19,806 nt of DNA from Verrucomicrobiota bacterium (GCA_023457715.1 JAEWKR010000016.1:1-19806), one strand, 5' to 3'; shown: positions 6,917 through 14,651, counted from the first letter of the stretch. Numbers and translations: made by a program. Notes: a model not told the origin generated them from the letters alone.

Positions 6917-8497
6917 ATGACCTGGAATCGCTTCAAAACGTACTTCTACCATAACGCGGAGCTCGGCCTTTCGCTCGATATCTCCCGGATTCCGTTTCCG
7001 GACGACTACCTCGGGTCCATGGAGGCCCGGATGCAGGATGCGTTTCGCGCGATGGCGGAACTCGAGGGTGGGGCGATCGCCAATCCGGACGAGAGCCGGA
7101 TGGTGGGTCATTACTGGCTGCGCGCTCCGCAGCTGGCGCCGAAACCGGAGCTCACCAACGAGATCACGTCGACGCTGAGTCAGATCAAGGAGTTCACCGC
7201 CAAGGTGCACGAGGGCCACATTGCCGGCCCGAAGGGACGTTTCCAGCATCTCCTCGTCGTGGGGATCGGCGGGTCTGCGCTCGGACCGCAGCTGGTCAAC
7301 CACGCGCTTGGCCATCCGCGGAAAGACGAAATGAACGTCGTCTTCTTCGATAACACCGACCCCGACGGCATCGACTACGTGCTGGCCGGGTTGCGCAACC
7401 AGCTCGCGAAGACTCTCGTCATCGTCATCTCCAAGTCGGGTGGCACCGTGGAAACGCGCAACGGCATGCTCGAAGCGATCGCCGCCTTCAAGGCTGCGGG
7501 ACTGGATTACACGAAACAGTTCGTCGCCGTCACCGGCGCCGGCTCGAAGCTCGATCAGATCGCCGTCACCGAAGGCTGGCTCGCGCGCTTCGCGATGTGG
7601 GACTGGGTCGGCGGGCGCACCAGCGAGCTGAGCGCCGTCGGACTGCTCCCCGCCGCCCTCCAGGGGATCGATATCCAGGCCATGCTCGACGGAGCCGCGG
7701 CCATGGACGCCGTGACACGCACGCCGGTGACGCGCGAAAATCCCGCCGCCCTCCTCGCCTTGATGTGGCACTTCGCGACGGAAGGTCGTGGCGCGAAGGA
7801 TATGGTGGTGCTGCCCTACAAGGACCGCCTGCTGCTGTTTTCGCGCTACCTGCAGCAGCTGGTCATGGAGTCGCTCGGCAAGGAATTCGACCTGCAGGGC
7901 AACGTCGTCAACCAAGGTATCGCCGTCTACGGCAACAAGGGTTCGACCGACCAGCATGCCTATGTGCAGCAGCTGCGCGAAGGGGTGAACAATTTCTTCG
8001 TGACCTTCATCGAAGTGTTGAAGGACCGCGACGCCCGGGGCGCGATCGAGGTCGAGTCGGGCGTCACGACCGGGGATTACCTGCAGGGCTTCTATCTGGG
8101 CACGCGCGACGCGCTGACGGAAAAGAACCGCGGCTCCGTCACCCTGACGGTCGCGGACGTGTCGCCGCGCACGCTGGGCATGTTGATCGCGCTCTACGAA
8201 CGCGTGACCGGGTTGTACGCGACGCTGGTGGGCATCAACGCCTACCACCAGCCGGGTGTTGAGGCCGGAAAGAAGGCCGCGGGCGCCGTCATCGCCTTGA
8301 AGCTGAAACTCGCCGAGACGCTGAAGGCGCATCCCGGCAAGGCCTACACGGTCGAGCAGCTCGCCGAGGCGGTGGGTGCACCCGACAAGGCGGAGCTCGT
8401 GTTCAAGATCGTCGAGCACCTCGCCGCCAACAAGAACGGCGGCGTGAAGAAGCGCGCCAAGGGCGAATGGCACCAGGCAGTGTATCGGGCGGCCTGA
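6917..8497 (+). CDS. pgi: Glucose-6-phosphate isomerase
   Basis: A 526-residue cytoplasmic enzyme interconverting glucose-6-phosphate and fructose-6-phosphate. Family motifs are in order: LVVGIGGSALGPQ (first SIS phosphate-binding loop), VISKSGGTVETRNGM (second phosphate loop), MWDWVGGRTSELSAVG (PGI signature region), GNKGSTDQHAYVQQLREG (catalytic His and Glu region) and YHQPGVEAGKKAA (final active-site segment with catalytic Lys). About 70 residues follow the last motif, including HPGKAYTVEQLAEAVGAPDKAELVFKIVEHL in pieces, which resembles a small winged-helix fold and is discussed separately. ATG 6917 is preferred because the upstream extension is encoded by the palindromic spacer. The leader is pure C/T without a Shine-Dalgarno. 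It lies 148 bp after ilvD on the same strand. Confidence 0.96.
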   Translation: MTWNRFKTYFYHNAELGLSLDISRIPFPDDYLGSMEARMQDAFRAMAELEGGAIANPDESRMVGHYWLRAPQLAPKPELTNEITSTLSQIKEFTAKVHEGHIAGPKGRFQHLLVVGIGGSALGPQLVNHALGHPRKDEMNVVFFDNTDPDGIDYVLAGLRNQLAKTLVIVISKSGGTVETRNGMLEAIAAFKAAGLDYTKQFVAVTGAGSKLDQIAVTEGWLARFAMWDWVGGRTSELSAVGLLPAALQGIDIQAMLDGAAAMDAVTRTPVTRENPAALLALMWHFATEGRGAKDMVVLPYKDRLLLFSRYLQQLVMESLGKEFDLQGNVVNQGIAVYGNKGSTDQHAYVQQLREGVNNFFVTFIEVLKDRDARGAIEVESGVTTGDYLQGFYLGTRDALTEKNRGSVTLTVADVSPRTLGMLIALYERVTGLYATLVGINAYHQPGVEAGKKAAGAVIALKLKLAETLKAHPGKAYTVEQLAEAVGAPDKAELVFKIVEHLAANKNGGVKKRAKGEWHQAVYRAA

Positions 8498-8516
8498 GGT
8501 TAAATCTGGCGGCTCT

Positions 8517-8595
8517 GGTACGTAGTCCCGCGTTTACGCGGAATGTTTTGGATCAGGCGGAGCAAACCTTCCGCCTAAAGGCGGGACAACGTACC
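8517..8595 (+). repeat. REPIN-like 79-bp palindromic element, copy 1
   Basis: The termini are GGTACGTAGTCCCGCG and GGCGGGACAACGTACC, inverted relative to each other. Each half has its own small hairpin: CCGCGTTTACGCGG (8529 region) followed by AATG, and in the other half CCGCCTAAAGGCGG preceded by CCTT. The middle 20 bp is unlike that of the copy at 11747-11825, while arms and total length are the same. Two REP-like units in inverted orientation with a variable loop fit the definition of a REPIN. It lies 20 bp after the pgi stop. Confidence 0.88.
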
Positions 8596-8618
8596 AAAGC
8601 ATCGAACACGTGGTTTGA

Positions 8619-8650
8619 GTATGTTGTCCCGCATTTATGCGGAATGCCTT
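8619..8650 (+). repeat. Half REPIN unit (REP-like)
   Basis: GTATGTTGTCCCGCATTTAT continuing to GCGGAATGCC matches the first half of the 79-bp element with compensating changes in the hairpin (CGCATTTATGCG instead of CGCGTTTACGCG). Both stem strands changed together, so the fold is kept. The expected second half is missing or too degraded to recognise. Confidence 0.75.
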
Positions 8651-8672
8651 GGCGGCGTAGGTCTGCAAATCC

Positions 8673-8696
8673 CTCCTGCCATACCGGGGGCAGGAG
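8673..8696. repeat. Perfect 8-bp stem-loop
   Basis: CTCCTGCC at 8673-8680 and GGCAGGAG at 8689-8696 flank an 8-nt loop. It lies where the second half of the preceding REP-like unit would be expected. No T-run follows, so a terminator role is not supported. The rest of the 337-bp pgi-uvrB gap is occupied by the repeats listed here, and I see no gene in it. Confidence 0.5.
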
Positions 8697-8756
8697 TCGC
8701 TGACGCGCGGTTTGCGTCCGCCGGGCTTCCGCGTTGGTTTGCGGACTGGTGGGGAA

Positions 8757-8834
8757 ACTGAACGTGAATCGTGAACGTGTCTGATTCGGCCACTCTCACA
8801 TTCACTCTCACGCTCACCTTCACTTTCACTGCCC
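8757..8834. repeat. Hexamer array and inverted partner abutting the uvrB start
   Basis: From 8792 to 8833 seven in-register hexamers follow one another: ACTCTC, ACATTC, ACTCTC, ACGCTC, ACCTTC, ACTTTC, ACTGCC. They are followed by one C and the uvrB ATG. The segment 8757-8784 carries words of the complementary type (GAACGT, GTGAATC, GTGAACGT). The pair makes an imperfect hairpin whose 3' arm is the C/T-rich initiation tract of uvrB. Confidence 0.75.
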
Positions 8835-10871
8835 ATGCTCTTCAAGCTCAACGCGGAATACCAACCGACCGGCGATCAGCCCCAGGCGATCGAGAAACTG
8901 GTGGCATCGATCAAGCAGGGAAACCGGCACCAGACGCTCCTGGGCGTCACGGGCTCGGGCAAGACCTTCACGATGGCCAACGTCATCGCGCAGGTGGAGC
9001 AGCCCACGCTCATCATTTCGCACAACAAGACCCTCGCGGCGCAGCTGTACTCGGAGTTCAAGAACTTCTTCCCCGAGAACGCGGTCGAGTACTTCGTCAG
9101 CTACTACGACTACTACCAGCCCGAGGCGTACATCCCCTCGAGCGACACCTTCATCGAGAAGGATTCCTCGATCAACGAGGAGATCGAGCGCCTGCGCATT
9201 TCCGCCACCAGCGCCCTCGTGTCCCGGCGCGATGTCGTCGTCGTGGCCAGCGTGTCGTGCATCTATGGGCTGGGTTCTCCGCAGGAGTTCACCGAGATGC
9301 GCATCAGCCTGCGCCGGGGCGGCGTCCTCGGTCGCCAGCGCTTCCTCGAAAAGCTGGTCGACAACATCTACGAGCGGAACGACTACGAGCTGAAGCCGGG
9401 GCGCTTCCGGGTCCGCGGCGATGTCGTCGACGTGATGCCGGCGTATTCGGAAAAAGGGCTGAGGGTGGAGTTCTTCGGCGACGAGATCGAGGCGCTCAGC
9501 GAGTTCGATCCGCTGACCGGCGATGTCCTCCGGCCGCTGGACGTCTTCGACCTCTATCCGGCAAACCAGTACGTGACGAGCCGCGGTAAACTCGAGCCGG
9601 CCATCGTGGCCATCCGCCGCGAACTCGACGAGCGCGTGGCCTATTTCGAGGGCCGGGGCCAGTACCTGGAGGCGCAGCGGATCCGGATGCGCACCAACTA
9701 TGATCTCGAAATGCTCCAGGAGATGGGGTTCTGCAGCGGCATCGAGAATTACTCACGCCACCTCACTGGCCGGCAGCCCGGCGAGCGGCCGTTCTGCCTG
9801 ATCGATTTCTTCCCGAAGGACTTTCTCCTCATCATCGACGAAAGCCACGCGACCGTGCCGCAGATCGGCGGCATGTACAATGGCGACCGGGCGCGGAAGG
9901 AGACGCTCGTGAACTTCGGCTTCCGGCTGCCCTCGGCCCTCGACAACCGTCCGCAGAGCTTCGACGAGTTCGATTCGGTGACGAATCAGACGCTCTATGT
10001 CTCGGCCACCCCGGCGCAGTTTGAATTGAAGCGTTCGGCGGTGATCGCCGAGCAGTTGATCCGGCCCACCGGTCTTCTGGACCCGCTGATCGATATCCGA
10101 CCCACCAAAGGACAGGTCGAGAATCTGATCGGGGAGGTCAAGATGGCGGCCGAGCGAGGGGAGCGGGTCCTGGTGACGACGCTGACCAAGCGCTTGTCCG
10201 AGGATCTGACCAGCTACCTCCGGGAGGCGAAAGTGCGGGTGGAATACCTGCACTCCGACATCGATGCGATCGAGCGGGTCGAAATCCTGCGCAATCTGCG
10301 GTTGGGAAATTTCGATGTGCTGGTCGGCATCAACCTGCTGCGTGAGGGCCTGGATCTCCCCGAAGTGGCGCTGGTGGCCATCCTCGACGCCGACAAGGAG
10401 GGCTTCCTGCGCAGCGAGACGAGCCTGATTCAGACCGCCGGCCGCGCCGCCCGCCATGAAAAGGGCCGCGTCATCTTCTACGCCGACCAGATCACCGAGT
10501 CCATCCGGCGCACGGTGGAGATCACGAACTACCGCCGTGAAAAGCAGGTGGAGTACAACGCGGCGCACGGGATCACGCCGCGCAGCGTGACACGCTCGGC
10601 CCAGGCCAGCCTCCGCGTGTACGACGGTTCCGGCCAGCGCGACGACGGCGGCGCGGTGGCGGAGAACGTCGACGATGTCGCGGAGGTGATCGCCGAGCTC
10701 GAGGATGAGATGGCCGAGGCGGCGGGGCGGCTGGAGTTCGAACGTGCCGCCGTGCTTCGCGACCAGATCAACGCGCTTAAGTCAGGCGATTTCCGCAAAG
10801 CGCTGACCCCGCCGGCGAAAACCGCGAAGTACGGGCGTCCGAAGAAACTCGGCGCGGGAAAGAAGCGCTGA
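8835..10871 (+). CDS. uvrB: UvrABC system protein B
   Basis: The 678-residue damage-verification helicase of nucleotide excision repair, which is loaded by UvrA and recruits UvrC. The Walker A motif is GVTGSGKTFTMANVI (about 36-50). The beta-hairpin region YYDYYQPEAYIPSSDTFIEK, used to clamp DNA at the lesion, is intact. DESHATVPQIGGMYNGDRAR carries the DEAD-like Walker B motif, and GINLLREGLDLPEVALVAILDADKEGFLRS and QTAGRAARH are the late helicase motifs. The C-terminal UVR domain that contacts UvrC is VIAELEDEMAEAAGRLEFER and following residues. Length is normal for UvrB. ATG 8835 gives the usual N-terminus (FKLNAEYQPTGDQPQAI) and directly follows a C/T hexamer array. It converges on hpt. 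Confidence 0.98.
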   Translation: MLFKLNAEYQPTGDQPQAIEKLVASIKQGNRHQTLLGVTGSGKTFTMANVIAQVEQPTLIISHNKTLAAQLYSEFKNFFPENAVEYFVSYYDYYQPEAYIPSSDTFIEKDSSINEEIERLRISATSALVSRRDVVVVASVSCIYGLGSPQEFTEMRISLRRGGVLGRQRFLEKLVDNIYERNDYELKPGRFRVRGDVVDVMPAYSEKGLRVEFFGDEIEALSEFDPLTGDVLRPLDVFDLYPANQYVTSRGKLEPAIVAIRRELDERVAYFEGRGQYLEAQRIRMRTNYDLEMLQEMGFCSGIENYSRHLTGRQPGERPFCLIDFFPKDFLLIIDESHATVPQIGGMYNGDRARKETLVNFGFRLPSALDNRPQSFDEFDSVTNQTLYVSATPAQFELKRSAVIAEQLIRPTGLLDPLIDIRPTKGQVENLIGEVKMAAERGERVLVTTLTKRLSEDLTSYLREAKVRVEYLHSDIDAIERVEILRNLRLGNFDVLVGINLLREGLDLPEVALVAILDADKEGFLRSETSLIQTAGRAARHEKGRVIFYADQITESIRRTVEITNYRREKQVEYNAAHGITPRSVTRSAQASLRVYDGSGQRDDGGAVAENVDDVAEVIAELEDEMAEAAGRLEFERAAVLRDQINALKSGDFRKALTPPAKTAKYGRPKKLGAGKKR

Positions 10872-10876
10872 AGGCA

Positions 10877-11030
10877 CAAAATCCCAAACGTCCAAACGTC
10901 CAATTTCCAAAGAAATCCCAACGGCCAAATTCCAAAGGAGCGGCGATCGAACGCGGCCGGCCTTTAGGTTTTGGGGCTTGGGATTTATTTGAGATTTGGA
11001 CGTTTGGACCTTTGGGATTTTGGAATTTTA
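10877..11030. repeat. Imperfect palindrome with CCAAACGT/GGGATTT arms between uvrB and hpt
   Basis: The left arm at 10877-10937 consists of 7-8 nt words such as CCAAACGT, CCAATTT and CCAAATT. The right arm at 10965-11030 is the complementary set (GGGATTT, GGACGTTT, GGACCTTT, GGGATTTT) and extends to the hpt stop codon (TAA, complement of 11028-11030). The short core is GC-rich (GCGGCGATCGAACGCGGCC). It uses nearly the same vocabulary as the duplicated palindrome at 2758-3214 and also lies between convergent genes. Confidence 0.85.
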
Positions 11031-11624
11031 CCCGCTGGCCCAGACGGCGGAGTTCTGCTTCTCGGGCTTCAAGACGCCGATGTAGGGCAGGTTCCGATAC
11101 CGTTCGGCGAAATCCAGGCCATAGCCGACCACGAACTTGTTGGGGATGTCGAAACCGACGAAGTCCGCCTCCATCTCTACTTCGCGACGCTCCTTCTTGT
11201 CCAGCAGGACGCAGGTCCGGCATGAGGCGGGCTTCAGGTCGAGGACCAGCTTCTTGACCAGGCTCAGCGTCTTCCCCGTGTCCAGGATGTCATCGATGAT
11301 CACGACGTGCCGGTTCTTGATGTCCAGTGTCAGGCTGTAGATCACCTGGGGGGTTCCGATGGACTTGGTCTTCAGGCCGTAGCTGGAGACGCGGATGCAG
11401 TCCAGCCGCACGGGGTTGTCGATCTCGCGCATCAGGTCCGCCGTGAACATCACCGCGCCGTTGATCAAGGAAACGATGGTGAACTCGCCCTTGCCGTACG
11501 CCTCCTTCAACTGCCGGGCGATCGCCTTTACGCGTCGGTTGATCTGCGCCTCGGTGAGAAGGACCTCGGAGAGGTCGGGATGAGTTCCAGCAGGCTTCCG
11601 CGACGGTGGACGTTTCGACGGCAT
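11028..11624 (-). CDS. hpt: Hypoxanthine phosphoribosyltransferase
   Basis: A 198-residue purine-salvage enzyme transferring phosphoribose from PRPP to hypoxanthine, and probably guanine, in the cytoplasm. The PRPP-binding motif VVIIDDILDTGKTL (107-120) is exact for the family. SYG (81-83) marks the flexible catalytic loop, SLINGAVMF (52-60) the pyrophosphate loop region, and KFVVGYGLDFAERYRNLPYIG (163-183) the base-binding segment. The first 17 residues are a polar tail rich in Ser, Pro, Arg and Lys ahead of the usual start of the fold. ATG 11624 is preceded by a C/T-rich tract (CGCTCTCGCTTTCTCGCC). It is transcribed convergently with uvrB and divergently from the ABC gene. Some actinobacterial-type members add protease-related partners; none is nearby. 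Confidence 0.95.
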   Translation of the reverse strand: MPSKRPPSRKPAGTHPDLSEVLLTEAQINRRVKAIARQLKEAYGKGEFTIVSLINGAVMFTADLMREIDNPVRLDCIRVSSYGLKTKSIGTPQVIYSLTLDIKNRHVVIIDDILDTGKTLSLVKKLVLDLKPASCRTCVLLDKKERREVEMEADFVGFDIPNKFVVGYGLDFAERYRNLPYIGVLKPEKQNSAVWASG

Positions 11625-11660
11625 GGCGAGAAAGCGAGAGCGTCCCGGACGGAGGCCCGA

Positions 11661-11875
11661 ATTTCAAATTTCAAATTGCGGATTTCGGAGCCGCCTGCAG
11701 CGGAATCTCAGATTTCAGATTCAGATCTCGAATGCGGGCCGGTCTGGGTACGTAGTGCCGCCTTCAGGCGGAAGGTTCGCGAACGCTTCGACAACGCATT
11801 CCGCGTAAACGCGGGACGACGTACCCAATCCAACGGAGCGGCTCCCTCTGAAAGCTGAAATTTGAAATCTGAATT
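11661..11875. repeat. Heptamer-armed imperfect palindrome enclosing a REPIN
   Basis: The left arm has four in-register heptamers at 11661-11688 (ATTTCAA twice, ATTGCGG, ATTTCGG) and a second set from 11704 (AATCTCA, GATTTCA, GATTCAG, ATCTCGA). The right arm at 11848-11875 is CTGAAAG, CTGAAAT, TTGAAAT, CTGAATT, complementary in vocabulary to the left. GGAGCCGCC near 11687 pairs with GGAGCGGCTCC near 11835. The REPIN at 11747-11825 sits inside. The whole lies between the divergent hpt and ABC-transporter starts (gap 11625-11931), so both promoters should be close to it. I see no gene in the gap. Confidence 0.8.
11747..11825 (-). repeat. REPIN-like 79-bp palindromic element, copy 2
   Basis: Read on the minus strand this is the same element as 8517-8595: the same termini (GGTACGTCGTCCCGCG), the CGCGTTTACGCGGAATG half first, then a loop of unrelated sequence and the CCTTCCGCC half. 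Here the second hairpin is CCGCCTGAAGGCGG. Exact length identity with different loop sequence, and opposite orientation, argue for a discrete mobile unit rather than chance palindromes. Confidence 0.88.
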
Positions 11876-11931
11876 CCGCCGCAAGCCGCACTTGGCTCCG
11901 AACTCCGCGCGGTTCAGCGTTGCGGCGGCCC

Positions 11932-12999
11932 ATGATCCCCATCCACCTCCGGAACCTGACCAAACGGTTCGGCGACGTCGTCGCGCTGGATGACCTCTCG
12001 CTGGAGATCCGCGCCGGGGAATTGTTCTTCCTCCTGGGGCCGAGCGGCTGCGGCAAGACCACGTTGTTGCGCAGCATCGCCGGCTTCAACGGCCTGGACG
12101 GAGGCCGGATCCATTTCGGGGACGAGGAGGTGACCCGGGTGCCGCCTCACGCCCGGCAGACGGGGATGATGTTTCAAAGCTACGCCCTGTGGCCGCATCT
12201 GAGCGTCGCCCAGAATGTGGCTTTCGGGTTGGAGGAGCGCCGCGTGCCGCGTCCGGAACTGCAGCACCGCGTGGCCGAGGCCCTCGCCACGGTGCACATG
12301 AGCGACCATGCGCAGCGGAAGCCGAATGAGTTGTCCGGGGGGCAGCAGCAGCGCGTCGCGCTGGCGCGGGCCCTGGTGGTGCGGCCCCGTTGCCTGCTTC
12401 TCGACGAACCGCTTTCCAACCTCGACGCGCGGCTGCGGGTGCAGATGCGCGGCGAAATTCGCCGGATCGCCAAGGAGCATGGACTGACCACCGTCTACGT
12501 CACCCACGATCAGAAGGAGGCGCTGTCGATTGCGGATCGGATCGCCGTGCTGGAAGCCGGACGCCTGCTCCAGGTGGGCACCCCGACGGAAATCTACCGC
12601 CGGCCCGGTTCGATCGCGGTGGCGACGTTTATCGGCGAGACCGATTTGCTCCCCGGCCGGGTGACGGCCGTTGACGGCGGCGCGCCCCAGGTCGAAACGC
12701 GCATCGGCACCTTTCGCGGCGTCTGGGGCGACCCCGTCGCCGCCGCGGCGGTGGGGACGGCGATCACCGTGTCGATTCGGCCAGAGTGCTGGCGGCTGCA
12801 GACAGAACCGGCGACGCTCAACGGCGTCCGCGCGCGGATCGGGCGCGCCACGTTCCTGGGCGAACTGGCCCAATATGAGCTGATTGCCGGCGAGGTCGTC
12901 CTGAAGGTGCTGGAACTGAACCCCCGTTTTGTGAACGCGGCCGACGCCACGGTCCACGCCTGGGCCCAACCCGAGGACGTGGTGGTGCTGACGCGTTGA
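11932..12999 (+). CDS. ABC transporter ATP-binding protein, PotA/FbpC-type
   Basis: A 355-residue cytoplasmic ATPase of an import system. It shows Walker A GPSGCGKT (36-43), Q-loop FQSYALWPHL (81-90), signature LSGGQQQR (134-141), Walker B CLLLDEP (154-160), D-loop SNLD and H-switch VYVTHDQ (188-194). Residues from about 235 form a TOBE-like regulatory region, typical of the spermidine/putrescine, ferric-iron, sulfate and 2-aminoethylphosphonate importers. ATG 11932 is preferred over a TTG at 11920, since MIPIHLRNLTKRFG is the usual start of the fold. The solute-binding gene starts 9 bp after the stop, which indicates one operon. Substrate cannot be read from the ATPase. No permease gene is in the window. 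Confidence 0.93.
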   Translation: MIPIHLRNLTKRFGDVVALDDLSLEIRAGELFFLLGPSGCGKTTLLRSIAGFNGLDGGRIHFGDEEVTRVPPHARQTGMMFQSYALWPHLSVAQNVAFGLEERRVPRPELQHRVAEALATVHMSDHAQRKPNELSGGQQQRVALARALVVRPRCLLLDEPLSNLDARLRVQMRGEIRRIAKEHGLTTVYVTHDQKEALSIADRIAVLEAGRLLQVGTPTEIYRRPGSIAVATFIGETDLLPGRVTAVDGGAPQVETRIGTFRGVWGDPVAAAAVGTAITVSIRPECWRLQTEPATLNGVRARIGRATFLGELAQYELIAGEVVLKVLELNPRFVNAADATVHAWAQPEDVVVLTR

Positions 13000-13008
13000 C
13001 GCCGTGCC

Positions 13009-14595
13009 ATGCGCGTTCTGTTGCTTATCGGCTTGCTGCTCGTCCTGGCCCTGCCGTTCGCGTGGCGGCAGCGGGAGGCGGTGGGCTTGGTCGACGAAAC
13101 CCTGGTGATCATCACGCCGCACAATGGCGCGATCCGGCACGAGTTCGGTCGTGCGTTCGAACGTTGGTATCGCGCGCGCACCGGCCGCCGGCTGCGCGTC
13201 GACTGGCGGATTGTGGGCGGCACCGGCGACATCGTCCGGTATCTGGAGAGCACGTACGCCGCGGTCTTCGCGCGGGTCTGGACGGCAGCGGGTGGCGAGT
13301 GGAATGCCGCGGTGCAGGCCGGGCTGCAGAATCCGGCCACCGGTCCCGCGGCACCGCCGGCGGTGTGGGCCGCGCGCCGGGCATTTCTGGCTTCGGAGAC
13401 CAGCTGCGGCATCGATGTCTTTTTCGGCGGCGACACCTATCAGGCGAGCCGGGAGGCGGCGTCCGGCCGGTTCGTCGATGCGGGACTCACCCGTCGGCAC
13501 CCGGACTGGTTCACCGATCGCGACATCCCCCGCCGGCATCGTGGCGCCGTCTTTTGGGATGAGGGCGGCCGCTGGTTCGGCACGGCGCTGAGTTCCTACG
13601 GCATCCTCTACAATCGGGTGAACCTCGCGGGACTTGGGCACGTCCCGGAACCCCGGACCTGGTCCGACCTCGCCTCACCGAGGCTGTTGGGCCAGGTCGG
13701 TCTCGCCAATCCGGCCAAGAGCGGCTCGGTCTGCGAAGCGTTCGAGGCCATGATCCAGCAGCAGATCGCGGCGCGCGTGGCGGGGGGCGTCGATGCCACG
13801 CCGGACGAAGCCGTGCGGGCCGGGTGGGCGGCCGGGTTGCAACTCATTCAGCGCCTCGCGGCGAATGCGCGGTACTTTACCGATGCCTCGCAAAAACCGC
13901 CGCTCGATGTCGCGAACGGCGACTGTGCGGCCGGACTCTGCATCGACTTCTATGGACGCCAGCAGCAGGAGGCGGTGCGGGCCCGCGGCGATCAGGAGCG
14001 GATCGGCTACACGACCCCGACCGGCGGCTCGGCGGCGACCGCGGATCCCATCGGGCTCCTGCGGGGCGCGCCGAACCGGCAGGCGGCTGAGTTGTTCCTG
14101 GAGTTTGTGCTTTCGCCGGCAGGCCAGCGGATCTGGGGTCTGAAAGTCGGCGCCCCCGGAGGACCCGAGCGGTATGCGCTGCGGCGGATGCCCATCCGCG
14201 CTGACTTTTACGCCGACGAGGCGGCCAGGCATCGAGGCGATCCGGAGGATGACCCGTATGGCGACGATGCCACGGCTTTTGTGTATCGGCCGGAATGGAC
14301 CGGCGATCTGTTTCGCGAGATCGGCTTCGTCACCCGGGTCTTGGGGATGGACAACCACGATGCGCTTGTGGAGGCCTGGCGGGAGATTCAAGCCGCGCCT
14401 CCGGAGCGTCGCGCGGCCGCGCTGGCCGTGCTGCAGAACGTCGACCGGTTGAGCTACGAGCGCACGCGCGAGGAGATCCGTCCACGGCTCAACGCGAAGG
14501 ATCGCGTGGAGGAAGTGCGGCTCGCGACGGAGTTGAACGCCCACTTTCGCGCCCAGTATCAAAGAGCCGCCCGCATCGCCCGGGGCCGGGAGTGA
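13009..14595 (+). CDS. Extracellular solute-binding protein of an ABC importer (FbpA-like, extended)
   Basis: A 528-residue protein with a short hydrophobic N-terminus (VLLLIGLLLVLALPFAW, about 3-19) that acts as an export signal or anchor; there is no lipobox Cys. LVIITPHNGAIRHEFGRAFERWY is the start typical of family 1 (iron/thiamine/phosphonate-like) binding proteins. Later segments typical of the fold are SYGILYNRVNL, WSDLASPRLLGQVGLANPAKSG and APNRQAAELFLEFVLSPAGQ. It is much longer than the roughly 340-residue ferric-binding proteins, with an insert around 80-150 and about 120 extra helical residues at the C-terminus, rich in Arg and Glu. It follows the ATPase gene by 9 bp. The ligand is unknown: iron, phosphonate or polyamine are all possible. 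Confidence 0.88.
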   Translation: MRVLLLIGLLLVLALPFAWRQREAVGLVDETLVIITPHNGAIRHEFGRAFERWYRARTGRRLRVDWRIVGGTGDIVRYLESTYAAVFARVWTAAGGEWNAAVQAGLQNPATGPAAPPAVWAARRAFLASETSCGIDVFFGGDTYQASREAASGRFVDAGLTRRHPDWFTDRDIPRRHRGAVFWDEGGRWFGTALSSYGILYNRVNLAGLGHVPEPRTWSDLASPRLLGQVGLANPAKSGSVCEAFEAMIQQQIAARVAGGVDATPDEAVRAGWAAGLQLIQRLAANARYFTDASQKPPLDVANGDCAAGLCIDFYGRQQQEAVRARGDQERIGYTTPTGGSAATADPIGLLRGAPNRQAAELFLEFVLSPAGQRIWGLKVGAPGGPERYALRRMPIRADFYADEAARHRGDPEDDPYGDDATAFVYRPEWTGDLFREIGFVTRVLGMDNHDALVEAWREIQAAPPERRAAALAVLQNVDRLSYERTREEIRPRLNAKDRVEEVRLATELNAHFRAQYQRAARIARGRE

Positions 14596-14624
14596 CTTCC
14601 ACCCGGGCCGGCGCGCTCTGAGCA

Positions 14625-14651
14625 GGCATTCCCGCGTTGACGCGAAATGCC
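14625..14651 (+). repeat. Degenerate REP-like hairpin beside the IS110 element
   Basis: GGCATT at 14625-14630 and AATGCC at 14646-14651 close a stem around CCCGCGTTGACGCG, which closely matches the first-half core of the 79-bp element (CCCGCGTTTACGCGGAATG). The partner half is not visible on this side; it would lie where the IS110 element begins. Confidence 0.65.

Noticed and set aside
4747..6936. A 729-codon open frame on the minus strand opposite ilvD
   Set aside because: It is antisense to a complete, motif-rich IlvD. Its product is rich in Arg, His, Gly and Asp without family motifs, as expected for the opposite strand of GC-rich coding DNA.
8467..8703. Small gene between pgi and uvrB
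   Set aside because: The frame overlaps the end of pgi and runs through the REPIN and half REPIN. The product is explained by repeat sequence.
11920..11931. TTG start for the ABC ATPase, adding four residues
   Set aside because: ATG 11932 gives the normal family N-terminus; the TTG extension adds nothing conserved.
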